Shown: positions 52,361-63,475 of the stretch, one piece after another
How positions within the stretch are numbered: the stretch's first letter is position 1
Layout: the number at the start of each line of letters is the position of its first letter
NCBI GenBank assembly: GCA_037039925.1
Contig: JAXRKP010002205.1
Location: forward strand, 1-64,000
Reading direction: 5' to 3'
Source: Doris montereyensis
Taxonomy: Eukaryota; Mollusca; Gastropoda; Nudibranchia; Dorididae
DNA: 64,000 nucleotides
The notes under the pieces: model-generated
What the model was told of the DNA's origin: nothing
The model's database searches: none
Seen by the model: the letters and a program-made list of their open reading frames with translations, nothing else
Made by a program: the position numbers and the translations under genes

Positions 52361-52840
52361 GCTAACCACAGTATTGTATTCGCCTCAAAACGCCTTGACT
52401 TATAGTATAAACTGTTCAGGGCTAACCACAGTATTGTATTCGCCTCAAAACACCTTGACTTATAGTATAAACTGTTCAGGGCTAACCACAAGATTGTGTT
52501 CGCCTCAAAACGCCTTGACTTATATTATAAACTGTTCAGGGCTAACCACAAGATTGTATTCGCCTCAAAACACCTTGACTTATATTATAAACTGTTCAGG
52601 GCTAACCACAAGATTGTATTCGCCTCAAAACGCCTTGAGTTATAGTATAAACTGTTCAGGGCTAACCACAAGATTGTATTCGCCTCAAAACGCCTTGACT
52701 TATATATAAACTGTTCAGGGCTAACCACAAGATTGTGTTCGCCTCAAAACACCTTGACTTATATTATAAACTGTTCAGGGCTAACCACAAGATTGTATTC
52801 GCCTCAAAACTCCTTGACTTATATTATAAACTGTTCAGAA
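52361..52840. repeat. 60-bp satellite array (8 copies)
   Basis: The unit contains gggctaaccacaagattgta and ttcgcctcaaaacgccttga. It is very homogeneous: copies differ at about four sites (cagtat or aagatt, cgcc or cacc, tagt or tatt). It is open in one plus frame. Confidence 0.96.
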
Positions 52841-53650
52841 AACAAGTTGGTTTGTTTTCTCAAACCTTGTTTTGACTACTATTTTGGATGAACTACAAAA
52901 CAAGTGAAATCTTTCGCATGTTCTCAAAACACCTTGACTTATAGTCCTATAAACTGTTCAGGGCTAACCACAAGGGTGTATTCGCCTCAAAACGCCTTGA
53001 GCCTTATAGTCACTCATAAACTGTTCAGCCTCTAACCAGGTCAAGATTGTGTTCGCCTCTCAAAACGTCCTTGACAAGGGTGTATAGCAGGTTCGGGTCC
53101 TAGACAGGGTGTGCCTCTGAACCAGGTCAGTCAAGTCCCTAACTGTCCAGTCTAGACAAGGGCCTCTAACCAGGTCAAGATTGTAGGTTCAGCCTCTGAA
53201 CCAAGTCAGTGGTCCCTTGCCTTATCAGTCATAAACTGTTCAGGGCTAACCACAAGAGTCCCTGTATTCGCCTCAAAACAGTGGTCCCTTGACTTAGCCT
53301 AGTATAAACTGTCCCTCAAGGGTGGCCTCTCAACCAGGTCAGTCAGAGTCCCTGTATTCGCTCTCAAAACGTCCCTTGAGCCTTAGGTCACTCAGTAGTA
53401 AACTGTTCAGGGACTAAGTCCCACAAGATTGTCAGCCTTCGTCACTCAAAACAGCCTTGACTTATAGTCCCTATAAAGGGTTCAGCCTCTCAACCAGGTC
53501 ACTCAGTAGTCACTAGACAAGGGGTGTCAGCCTCTCAAAACAGTAGTCCCTTGACTTAGGTACTCAGTAGTAAACAAGGGGGTGTGTTCAGAGTAAGACA
53601 AAAGTTGCCTTTTCAGTGTTTGTTTTCTACAACTTAGTCCCTAGACAAGC
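52841..53650. repeat. Interleaved junction of the 60-bp and 44-bp arrays
   Basis: Words of the 60-bp unit (aactgttcagggctaacc, ttcgcctcaaaac) alternate with words of the 44-bp unit (ctcaaccaggtca, gtccctagacaaggg). A single-copy segment at 52848-52930 reappears around 53605-53735 with 44-bp-unit words placed inside it. Confidence 0.8.
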
Positions 53651-55045
53651 TTGTCTCAACCAGGTACTATTTTGACAAGGTGAGCCTCTCAAAACTCAAG
53701 TGAAATCTTTAACTTTGAGACACATGTTCTCACAGGTCACTCACACAGGGTGTCACTGTCAACCAGGACTCAGTAGTCCCTAGACAAGGGTGTCAGCCTC
53801 TCAACCAGGTCACTCAGTAGTCCCTAGACAAGGGTGTCAGCCTCTCAACCAGGGTCAGTAGTGCCTAGACAAGGGTGTCAGTCAGGTCCTAGAGTCCCAA
53901 GGAGTGTCAGCCTCTCAACCAGGTCACTCAGTAGTCCCTAGACAAGGGGTGTCAGCCTCTCAACCAGGTCACTCAGTAGTCCCTAGACAAGGGTGTCAGC
54001 CTCTCAACCAGGTCACTCAGTAGTCCCTGACAAGGATGTCAGCCTCTAGGTCACTCAGTAGTCCCTAGACAAGGGTGTCAGCCTCTCAACCAGGTCACTC
54101 AGTAGTCCCTAGACAAGGGTGTCAGCCTCTCAACCAGGTCACTCAGTAGTCCCTAGACAAGGGTGTCAGCCTCTCAACCAGGTCACTCAGTAGTCCCTAG
54201 ACAAGGGTGTCAGCCTCTCAACCAGGTCACTCAGTAGTCAGCCTCTAGCCAAACTCAGTAAATCAAGGGTGTCAGCCTCTCAACCAGGTCAGTCAGTAGT
54301 CCCTAGACAAGGGTGTCAGCCTCTCAACCAGGTCACTCAGTAGTCCCTAGACAAGGGTGTCAGCCTCTCAACCAGGTGACTCAGTAGTCCCTAGACAAGG
54401 GTGTCAGCCTCTCAGAAACCAAATAAATTAACCAGGTGACTCAGTAGTCCCTAGACAAGGGTGTCAGCCTCTCAACCAGGTCACTCAGTAGTCCTATTCT
54501 TAGACAAGGGTGTCAGCCTCTCAACCAGGTCACTCAGTAGTCCTTAGACATGGGTGTCAGCCTCTCAACCAGGTCACTCAGTAGTCCCTAATAAAGGGTG
54601 TCAGCCTCTCAACCAGGTCACTCCAGTAGTCCCTAGACAAGGGTGTCAGCCTCTCAACCAGGTCACTCAGTAGTCCCTAGACAAGGGTGTCAGCCTCTCA
54701 ACCAGGTCACTCAGTAGTCCCTAGACAAGGGTGTCAGCCTCTCAACCAGGTCACTCAGTAGTCCTTAGACATGGGTGTCAGCCTCTCATAACAGGTCACT
54801 CAGTAGTCATTCTTAGACAAGGGTGTCAGCCTCTCAACCAGGTCACTCAGTAGTCCCTAGACAAAGGGTGTCAGCCTCTCAACTAGGTCACTCAGTAGTC
54901 CCTAGACAAGAGGTGTCAGCCTCTCAACCAGGTCACTCAGTAGTCCCTAGACAAGGGTGTCAGCCTTTCAACATGAGGTCACTCAGTAGTCCCTAACAAG
55001 AGGTGTCAGCCTCTCAACCAGGTCACTCAGTAGTCACTAGACAAG
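53651..55045. repeat. 44-bp satellite array derived from a SINE head (about 32 copies)
   Basis: The unit contains agtccctagacaagggtgtc followed by agcctctcaaccagg and tcactc. This is close to the family A SINE head (agtggttcagagacaaggtc followed by ttggcctctcaacca), and the array runs straight into a family A SINE at its right end. Confidence 0.93.
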
Positions 55046-55345
55046 GGCGTCACGCCTCTCATTCCAGAACGTAATTTGTTGGAGCCCCGCCATTCGGTTA
55101 CCACATATTTCCTCCAGTTTTTTCGAGGAAAATATTACTGCCCCCTCCCTGGTCGAGGTAGGTGGATCGATACTTAGGTCCATCGGAGACGGACGATAAA
55201 AGGAGGTCCCGTGTGCACGTTAACGATCTCTTGACTGTTTAAGGGCAGTCCAGGTAAAATTTAAAAACCTACCAAAAACTTCGAGATCATGTTATGGATG
55301 TAGGTTAATGAAATGAAATGAAATCAAATCAAATCAAATCACACA
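55046..55345 (+). mobile_element. SINE family A, copy 7
   Basis: Continues from the last 44-bp unit through cagaacgtaatttgttggag (B-box region, about 55065-55085). The body has cgaggtaggtggatcgatac and ccatcggagacggacgataa, then the gatgtaggtt 3' end and an aaatg/aaatc tail (55305-55340). The head is effectively the last satellite unit. Confidence 0.88.
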
Positions 55346-55378
55346 CACGCACACACACGGTATCACACACACACACTA
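55339..55378. repeat. Short (AC)n run following a SINE tail
   Basis: acacac words with cg and ggt interruptions directly after the aaatc tail. Confidence 0.9.
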
Positions 55379-55547
55379 TTCACATAACATGCACACACAT
55401 ACTAACATTAAGTTGATGATGCGAACGACCTAAGTCCAATACTACATTGACGAAAGTGAGATCAGAATTTATAGACGAAACCAAATAAATTAACCTGTTT
55501 CAACGAAATAAGAATAAAAACACTGGCTGTTGACATGTCAGAAGTGC

Positions 55548-56888
55548 TCGCTATTCTAATAACATAAGGTACCACGCGAGCTCGCTATTCTAATAACATG
55601 CGGTATCACGCGAGCTCGCTATTCTAATAACATGCGGTATCACGTGAGCTCGCTATTCTAATAACATGCGGTATCACGTGAGCTCACTATTCTAAATAAC
55701 ATGAGGTATCACGTGAGCTCGCTATTCTAATAACATGCGGTATCACGCGAGCTCGCTATTCTAATAACATGCGGTATCACGCGAGCTCGCTATTCTAATA
55801 ACATGCGGTATCACGCGAACTCGCTATTCTAAATAACATGCGGTATCACGCGAACTCGCTATTCTAAATAACATGAGGTATCACGCGAGCTCGCTATTCT
55901 AATAACATGAGGTACCACGCGAGCTCGCTATTCGAAATAACATGAGGTATCACATGCTCTCGCTATTCTAATAACATGCGGTATCACATGCTCTCGCTAT
56001 TCTAATAACATGAGTTATCATGCTCTCGCTATTCTAATAACATGAGTTATCACATGCTCTCGCTATTCTAATAACATGAGGTATCACATGAGCTCGCTAT
56101 TCTAATAACATGAGGTATCACATGCTCTCGCTATTCTTCTAATAACATGAGGTATCACATGAGGTATCACATGCGCTCGCTATTCTAATAACATGAGTTA
56201 TGCGGCTCGCTATTCTAATAACATGAGTTACGCGAGCTCGCTATTCGAAATAACATGAGGTATCACATGCTCTCGCTATTCTAATAACATGAGGTATCAT
56301 ATGAGCTCGCTATTCTAATAACATGAGGTATGATATGAGCTCGCTATTCTAATAACATGAGGTATATGAGCTCGCTATTCTAATAACATGAGGTATCACA
56401 TGAGCTCGCTATTCTAATAACATGAGGTATGACATGAGCTCGCTATTCTAATAACATGAGGTATGATATGAGCTCGCTATTCTAATAACATGAGGTATGA
56501 CATGAGCTCGCTATTCTAATAACATGAGGTATGATATGAGCTCGCTATTCTAATAACATGAGGTATCACATGCGCTCGCTATTCTAATAACATGAGGTAT
56601 CATATGAGCTCGCTATTCTAATAACATGAGGTATCTAATAACATGCGCTCGCTATTCTAATAACATGAGGTATCACATGCGCTCGCTATTCTAATAACAT
56701 GAGGTATGACATGAGCTCGCTATTCTAATAACATGAGGTATGACATGAGCTCGCTATTCTAACATGAGGTATGATATGAGCTCGCTATTCTAATAACATG
56801 AGGTATGCGCTCGCTATTCTAATAACATGAGGTATGATATGAGCTCGCTATTCTAATAACATGAGGTATCACGCGAGCTCGCTATTCG
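55548..56888. repeat. 34-bp satellite array (about 39 copies)
   Basis: The unit contains gctcgctattctaataacat followed by gaggtatcacatga. Left copies carry gcggtatcacgcgag, right copies gaggtatgacatgag, so variants are sorted along the array. Truncated or doubled units are at 56140-56165 and 56635-56645. Confidence 0.97.
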
Positions 56889-56999
56889 AATCGGTTGCCA
56901 GTTTCAATCAATATCTTTTGTGAAAAAAAAAAGCTCAACACACCCCAAAAACAACCGCGGTCCCGATTGCTTCAAAGCAAAACCCCAAATTTAATGTCA

Positions 57000-57780
57000 C
57001 TATCAACATTAGATGTCTTGAACTCTTTCTTTCTTTCTTTATTGATCAGTTCCCATTTTACCTTTCGGTGTATGGGTTCAAATCCCGAGATGATCTTTCT
57101 TTAGGATGCTCTGTCCTTGACGTCTTCTGTTTCCTTCCAAAAATGTTAAATTTATATGCTTCAATGCCTCTTTTATATCTTCTTTCCAATTTCTCAGAGG
57201 TCTGGCTATTGGTCTTTTATCTTGGACTTTAACACTGTATACTGATATAGCTGTTCTATTGTCATTTATTCTGTTTACATGCCCAAATCATCTCAATAGA
57301 TTTGTTTCCATCTTAGTTTTTATACTATCTGCTTTGGTTTGATATCTTATTGTTGTGTTTCTGATTTTGTCTCTTTTAGTGTTCCCTACTACTCTTCTTA
57401 GATATTTCATTTCAGCTGCTTATACTCTTCTGTATTCTCTATTGTCTAAGGTCCATATTTTGCTGCCATAGAGGAGAGTAGGACAATACACTGTATTGTA
57501 TATTGCAATTTTGGTTTTTGTTGACAATTCTTGTAACTAGAAATGCCTTTCTTAGACGGTAATAAACAGAACTAAATCATCGGCAAATGAAAGCATTGCT
57601 ACATTTACTGGTTTGAGATTACACATACCTACATTCCTTTTCTTCATTTTTTTAGGATGCCTTTGCGACTGAATCAATAAATGTGATAAACAAAAGAGGA
57701 CTTAGGATATATAACCCTGTCTTACTCCTATATCAACATCAAACTCTGCAGATATATTTCCAGCTACCCTCGCTGCACAT
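57000..57780 (-). pseudogene. LINE reverse transcriptase fragment E, best preserved
   Basis: On the minus strand: DVDIGVRQG (57748-57722), the block before motif C; then an intact catalytic FADD (57587-57576) followed by LVLFIT. Next come TLLYGSKIWTLDNREYRR (near 57480-57420), MKYLRRVVGNTKRDKIRN and NLLR-FGHVNRIND, with a stop where Trp is expected. The C-terminal RPLRNWKEDIKEALK segment follows, and a short aaagaaagaaag tail (57042-57026) marks the 3' end. Only a few stops and frameshifts are visible, fewer than in fragments A to D, so it is probably the youngest. Its 5' part, including the endonuclease and RT fingers, is missing, so it is not functional. Confidence 0.88.
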
Positions 57781-57974
57781 GTTGGTTTATTGTATCCTCC
57801 TCCCCCCTTGAGACCCAGTAAGCGTCATGATTGCAAAGCTGAAGGTAGTTGTTGGAACGCAAACCAACACAAAAACAAATAGAAAGAAAAAAAAAGCAGA
57901 AAAAAAGGGAGAACGAAAGAAAGATAGAAGTTATGTCCCCTGGTATCAATTCAATCGCGTCGCTTGTAATTAAA
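57781..57974. other. Purine-rich spacer
   Basis: Short A-rich and G-rich sequence between the LINE and the 63-bp array. No gene was seen. Confidence 0.4.
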
Positions 57975-58625
57975 CGTTACCGAACCTTGACTAGACAGCA
58001 TTTAAACAGTAATCAACCTTGACCTGACAGCATTTAAATATTACCCAACCTTGACTAAACATTTAGACGGCATTTAAACTAGACGGCATTTAAACAGTAT
58101 TCAACATTGCCAAGGCATGGTTTAACATTACCCAACCTTGACTAGACGGCATTTAAGGCATGGTATTTAACATTGACGGCATTTAAAAGTATTTAACATT
58201 GCCAAGGCATGGTTTAACATTACCCAACATGGACTAGACGGCATTTAAACAGTATTTAACATTGCCAAGGCATGGTTTAACATTACAACCTTGACTAGAC
58301 GGCATTTAAACAGTATTCAACATTGACAAGGCATGGTTTAACATTACTCAACCTTGACTAGACGGCATTTAAACAGTATTCAACATTGACAAGGCATTTA
58401 ACATTACTCAACCTTGACTAGACGGCATTTAAACAGTATTCAACATTGCCAAGGCATGGTTTAACATTACTCAACCTTGACTAGACGGCATTTAAACAGT
58501 ATTCAACATTGCCAAGGCATGGTTTAACATTACTCAACCTTGACTGCATTTAAACAGTATTCAACATTGACAAGGCATGGTTTAACATTACTCAACATGG
58601 ACTAGACGGCATTTAAACATCAGAT
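57975..58625. repeat. 63-bp minisatellite array (about 10 copies)
   Basis: The unit contains accttgactagacggcattt, aaacagtattcaacattg and ccaaggcatggtttaac. Left copies are shortened or rearranged, right copies regular. Confidence 0.94.
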
Positions 58626-59674
58626 CTAGTTTGCTTACCTAGCATTACTAGTCAATGATATTATGCATATGCTTTGCCTTCCCTTTCTCTCGCTCCCACC
58701 AGCCCCCCCCCCCCCCTCCAGGCCATACCCCCCACCCTTAAATATTTTCTCAGCATTTTTTTAGAATAGAATAAGACCCATGACATCACATGGCGGTGAA
58801 CTCCCATCATGTGCATTATCGTCTCTATTCATTGGGCACAGCTGGATCTCTATCTTTTGAACAAGGCTCTATTTGTCCAGATGTTTCAACAAAATATGTT
58901 GTTGGCATTTTGGTTTTATATCAAATAGCTCGTGTTCATGTTAGGAGGTATGTGTACAAGGTGAAGGCCACTGCATCAACAGAACTCATTCGGAAGCCTT
59001 AGTTAAAAACCGAGGGATGGCCATACAAATTGATTAATGAATAAATTGCATTATCCGCGAGATAACGTTTTCTTTATTTAAAAAAGAGCATGATGAAAAG
59101 GATATTAATTACATTCAAGGATTTCATGAAAATGTGGAGGAAAACTCGATAAGAAAAGAAATAAAAGAAAACAAAACACGTTTGCCTCTATTTTGAAATA
59201 GGATATAAAAAGAAAACTGATACGAAAAAGAAATGCAGATAAAAGTTTCCATTTACTCATAAAAATGAAACAAAAAAGCATATTAAAAATCATGATGTAA
59301 ATATAAGGAAATGTGTTTGCGCCAACATTTTGCAGACAAAGCTTCCCGTTTATCGATAAAATAAAAAAAAAGATAAAATCATGGAGCAAACAAAGAAAAA
59401 ATTGTATTTACGTTCAGCTAACAAATGATCAGGCAATTTAAAAAAAAATAATGTTCACACCTGCCGTCTCCCCGGCAATTACAAAAAAAGCCAGCAACAG
59501 CATTCTTGTGGGGATATATCATAATTAAAGATGACCTCATTTTGTTTACTTCTACCACTAGGGTTGGGCGGTTGACATGACCTAGTAGTAGATCTATTCC
59601 TTTCCTTTCTACTTTTTCACTCCTCTTTTATCTTGCTGTCTCCTGTTATTCCACCTTGCGTTTCATTGCATTTT
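58626..59674. other. Single-copy stretch, no gene supported
   Basis: A C-run lies at 58704-58717. A 70-codon plus frame (58790-59002) and a 94-codon AT-rich minus frame (59105-59389) lack recognisable domains. Confidence 0.45.
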
Positions 59675-59985
59675 AATTTGTTTACCCACATCCTTCACTT
59701 AGGTGATCTCGGTGGTTTTGGCAGGCATTTCTAATTTTGCCCTAACAACCAAAGGTTCTTTAACATGCACAGCCAGCGTGTTATGATCTACACACGGGGT
59801 TTCCTTGTTATCGTCCGTCTCCGATGGGACTAGGTGTCAATCCACCTAGCTGTACCAAGGGAAGATTTTGCTCGGAAAAAATTGACAATTAAATTTGTTT
59901 TCAACAGTTGGCGGGGTTCAAACACACTACCTTTCAGTTGAAAGGCAGACAACTTGCCTCTGGACTACCGAGCCCCCCCCTCACC
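59675..59985 (-). mobile_element. SINE family A, copy 8, near full length
   Basis: Minus-strand A-box TAGTCCAGAGG (59967-59957). The body includes the complement of ccgtctccgatgggactagg, gttatgatctacacacgggg and ttctttaacatgcac. The 3' end complements ccacatccttcacttagg. The TAGTCC start is the same as in the 44-bp satellite. Confidence 0.9.
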
Positions 59986-60044
59986 CTGAAATCATTATAA
60001 TGGTGGACAGCGTAAATTTTATTTTTATTTTAATCTACCCCTGA

Positions 60045-60225
60045 GCGCAGGCTCTGGAACCTGAGTCGGTAAAACATCTGACAAGCACTCACAAGTCGGC
60101 AGTTCAATTGCTAGTCAGGGGGCGTACTTTTCACTGATTTCCGTTTTGAATTGGCAGCACTTTTCCCTCATTTCCGTTTCAAATCAGCAGCACTTTTCCC
60201 TGATTTCCGTGTTGAATCAGCAGCA
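60045..60225 (+). mobile_element. SINE family C: tRNA-Ala-like head with triplicated 33-bp tail
   Basis: A tRNA-like stretch at 60050-60120 contains ctgagtcggtaaaacatctg, an anticodon-loop region acaagcac consistent with an AGC origin, and a B-box-like agttcaattgc (60101-60111). Three tandem copies of a 33-bp segment containing ttttccctgatttccgtttt follow (60130-60222). The 25-bp array starts immediately afterwards. It is not a functional tRNA gene, because the stem and loop positions are degraded. Confidence 0.65.
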
Positions 60226-62960
60226 CTAGCCTAGACAGAGGTGGCGACAATAGCCCTGGACAGAGGTGGAGACAGCCCTAGACAGAGGTGGGAGACAATA
60301 TAACAGAGGTGGAGACAATAGCCCTGGACAGAGGTAGAGACAACAATCCTGGACAGAGGTAGAGACAATAGCCCTAGACAGAGGTGGAGACAATAGCCCT
60401 AGACAGAGGTAGAGACAATAGCCCTAGACAGAGGTGGAGACAGTAGCCCTAGACAGAGGTGGAGACAACATCCCAGGAAAGAGGTGGAGACAACAACCCT
60501 GGACAGAGCGGGAGACAATAGCCTTAGACAGAGGTGCAGGCAATAGCCGTGGACAGAGGAGGAGACAACGTTCCTGGACAGAGGTGGAGACAATATCCCA
60601 GGACAGAGATAGAGACAACATCTCAGGATAGAGGTGGAGACAACATTCCAGAACAGAGGTGGAGACAACATCTCAGGATAGAGGTGGAGACAACATCCCA
60701 GAACAGAGATAGGACAACATCCCGGGACAGAGGTGGAGACAACATCCCTGGACAGAGGTGGACAACATCCCAGGACAGAGGTGGAGACAACATCTCAGGA
60801 TAGAGGTGGATACAACATCCCAGGACAGAGATAGAGACAACATCTCAGGAGGTGGAGAGAGAACAGAGATAGAGACAACATCTCAGGATAGAGATGGTGA
60901 ACAGAGATAGAGACAACATCTCAGGATAGAGATGGAGACAACATTACAGAACAGAATAGAAGTGGAGACAACATCTCAGGACAGAGGTGGAAACAACATC
61001 CCAGAACGGAGATAGAGACACAACATCTCAGAACAGAAGTGGAGACAACATTCCAGGACAGAGGTGGAAACAACATCTCAGGTGTGGATACAACATCCCA
61101 GAACAGAGGTGGAGACAACATCTCAGGACAGAGGTGGAGACAACATCCCAGAACAGAGGTGGAGACAACAATCCCTGGACAGAGGTAGAGACAACATCCC
61201 AGGACAGGGGTGGAGTCAACAACCCTGGACAGGAGGTGGAGACAACAGCCCTGGACAGAGGTGGAGACAACATCCCAGGACAGGGATGGAGAACCAGCAA
61301 CCCTGGACAAGGTAGAGACAACATGGACAGAGGTGGAGGACAGACAGAGATGGAGACAACAGCCCTGGACAGAGGTAGAGACAACATCCCTGGACAGGGT
61401 AGGACAACATCAACAGACAGAGATGGAGACAACCCTGGACAGGGGTAGGCAACAACCCTGGACAGGGTAGAGACAACACCCTTGGACAGAGGTGGAGACA
61501 ACAACCCTGGACAGAGGTAGAGACAACATCCCAGGACAGAGACAACTCCCTGGACAGAGGTGGAGACAACATCCCTGGACAGAGGTAGAGACAACATCCC
61601 AGGACAGAGGTGGAGACAACATCCCTGGACAGAGGTGGAGACAACATCCCAGGACAGAGGTGGAGACAACATCCCTGGACAGAGGTAGAGACAACAACCC
61701 TGGACAGAGGTAGAGACAACATCGGACAGAGGTGGAGACAACATCCAATGACAAAGGTAGAGACAACATCCCTGGACAGAGGTGGAGACAACAACCCTGG
61801 ACAGAGGTGGAGACAACAACCCTGGACAAAGGTAGAGACAACATCCCAGGACAGAGGTGGAGACAACATCCCTGGACAGGGGTGGAACAACATCCCAGGA
61901 CAGAGGTGGAGACAACATCCTTGGACAGAGGTGGAGACAACATCCCAGGACAGAGGTGGAGACAACATCCCAGGACAGAGGTAGAGACAACATCCCAGGA
62001 CAGAGGTGGAGACAACATCCTTGGACAGAGGTGGAGACAACATCCCAGGACAGAGGTAGAGACAACAACCCTGGACAGAGGTGGAGACAACACCTTGGAC
62101 AGAGGTGGAGACAACATCCCAGGACAAATACCTGGACAGAGGTGGGACAACATCCCAAGGACAGAGGTTGACAACATCCCAGGACAGAGGTGGGTGGAGA
62201 CAACAACCCAGGACAGAGGTGGAGACAACAACTTTGGACAGAGTAGAGACAACATCCTAGGACAGAGGTGGAGACAACATCCCAGGACCTTGGACACATG
62301 TGGAGACAACATCCCAGGACAAAGGTAGAGACAACAACCTTGGACAGAGGTGGAGACAACATCCTTGGACAGAGGAGAAGACAACATCCCAGGACATAGG
62401 AAGAGACAACATCCCAGGACATAGGTGGAGACAACATCCCAGGACAGAGTTGTTAGAGTCAACAACCCTGGATCTCATTTTGTTCCTGTGGGGCATTCAA
62501 TTTCATTATTGCTTCACAACAATTTTCATCATAATAATAATGATTATGGACAGAGATGGAGACAACATCCCACGTTAAAAACATGATTACATTTGTTTTC
62601 TTTTTCCTCAACATCCCAGGACAGAGCTGGAGACACATCCCTGGACAGAGGTGGAGACAACATCCCAGGACAGAGTTGTACACAACCCCCAGGACAGAGG
62701 TGGAGACAACATCCCAGGCCTCCTGGGTAGTAGTGCAGATGTTACTCCCAGGACGTGGAACAACAACCCTGAATTGTTTCTTAAACAACATCCCAGGACA
62801 GAGGTGGAGACAACATCCCAGGACAAGGTGGAGATAACATCTTAAATGGAAAGAGGTGGAATCTTCATCCCTTTCTTTTGATATAAGGTGAAGACAACAT
62901 GGACCTTGTTTTAATCTTCATCCCAGGACAGGGGTGGAGACAACATTCCAGGACATAGGA
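60226..62960. repeat. 25-bp satellite array (about 105 copies)
   Basis: The unit is built on gacagaggtggagacaacat plus cccag. Three variants of the junction word (cccaggacag, ccctggacag, caaccctgg) are intermixed. Frames stay open on both strands (469 and 351 codons on the minus strand at 61028-62437 and 61410-62465). From about 62450 the array is interleaved with downstream single-copy sequence. Confidence 0.97.
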
Positions 62961-62990
62961 AGATGGATCCTTGTTTTACTTCTTTCAATA
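62450..62990. repeat. Interleaved junction of the 25-bp array and downstream sequence
   Basis: Fragments matching 63058-63500 (tcattttgttcctgtg, attattgcttca, gattacatttgtttt, gcctcct, gatgttactcccag, gaattgtttcttaaa) occur in the same order, separated by complete or partial 25-bp units. Confidence 0.8.
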
Positions 62991-63475
62991 CTCACAATAA
63001 GAAGAAAATGGTGAATGATGCTGAAAGTTGTTTTTGTACTGTTTTTTCTTTTTCCCTTAATCTCATTTCGTTCCTGTGAATCCTTCAATTTTAATATTGC
63101 TTCATTTCTTTTTCATATAATAATAATGTTTATAAAAGCATTGTATGCTTAGATGAAGTTGGATTCATCTCCCATATAAGCTCATTTAAAAACCGATGAT
63201 TACATTTGTTTTTTCTTTTCCTCATAGATCTCATACTGAGAGTTAAATGAATCCAGTAATCAGTTGTATGGTCCTTCAATATAATGGCATAATTGTTTCT
63301 TTGCCATTGTTTCAATCTTCTTCCTTTACTTTCTCCGAGTCTGAATTGCTCTGGCTACCCATTTGGCTGCTGTTTAGACACTTCTTTCAAGACAATTTCA
63401 CATATAACTGGATTGACCTCAGGCCTCCTTGTTTTAATCTGACAACTCTACCGATGTTACTACCAGTGACATGCA
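62991..63475. other. Single-copy spacer
   Basis: T-rich, no gene is supported. It is the apparent source of the fragments interleaved at 62450-62990. Confidence 0.5.

Noticed and set aside
61028..62465. 469- and 351-codon Cys/Leu/Pro-rich minus-strand frames
   Set aside because: Phases of the 25-bp satellite; frames on the opposite strand are equally open.
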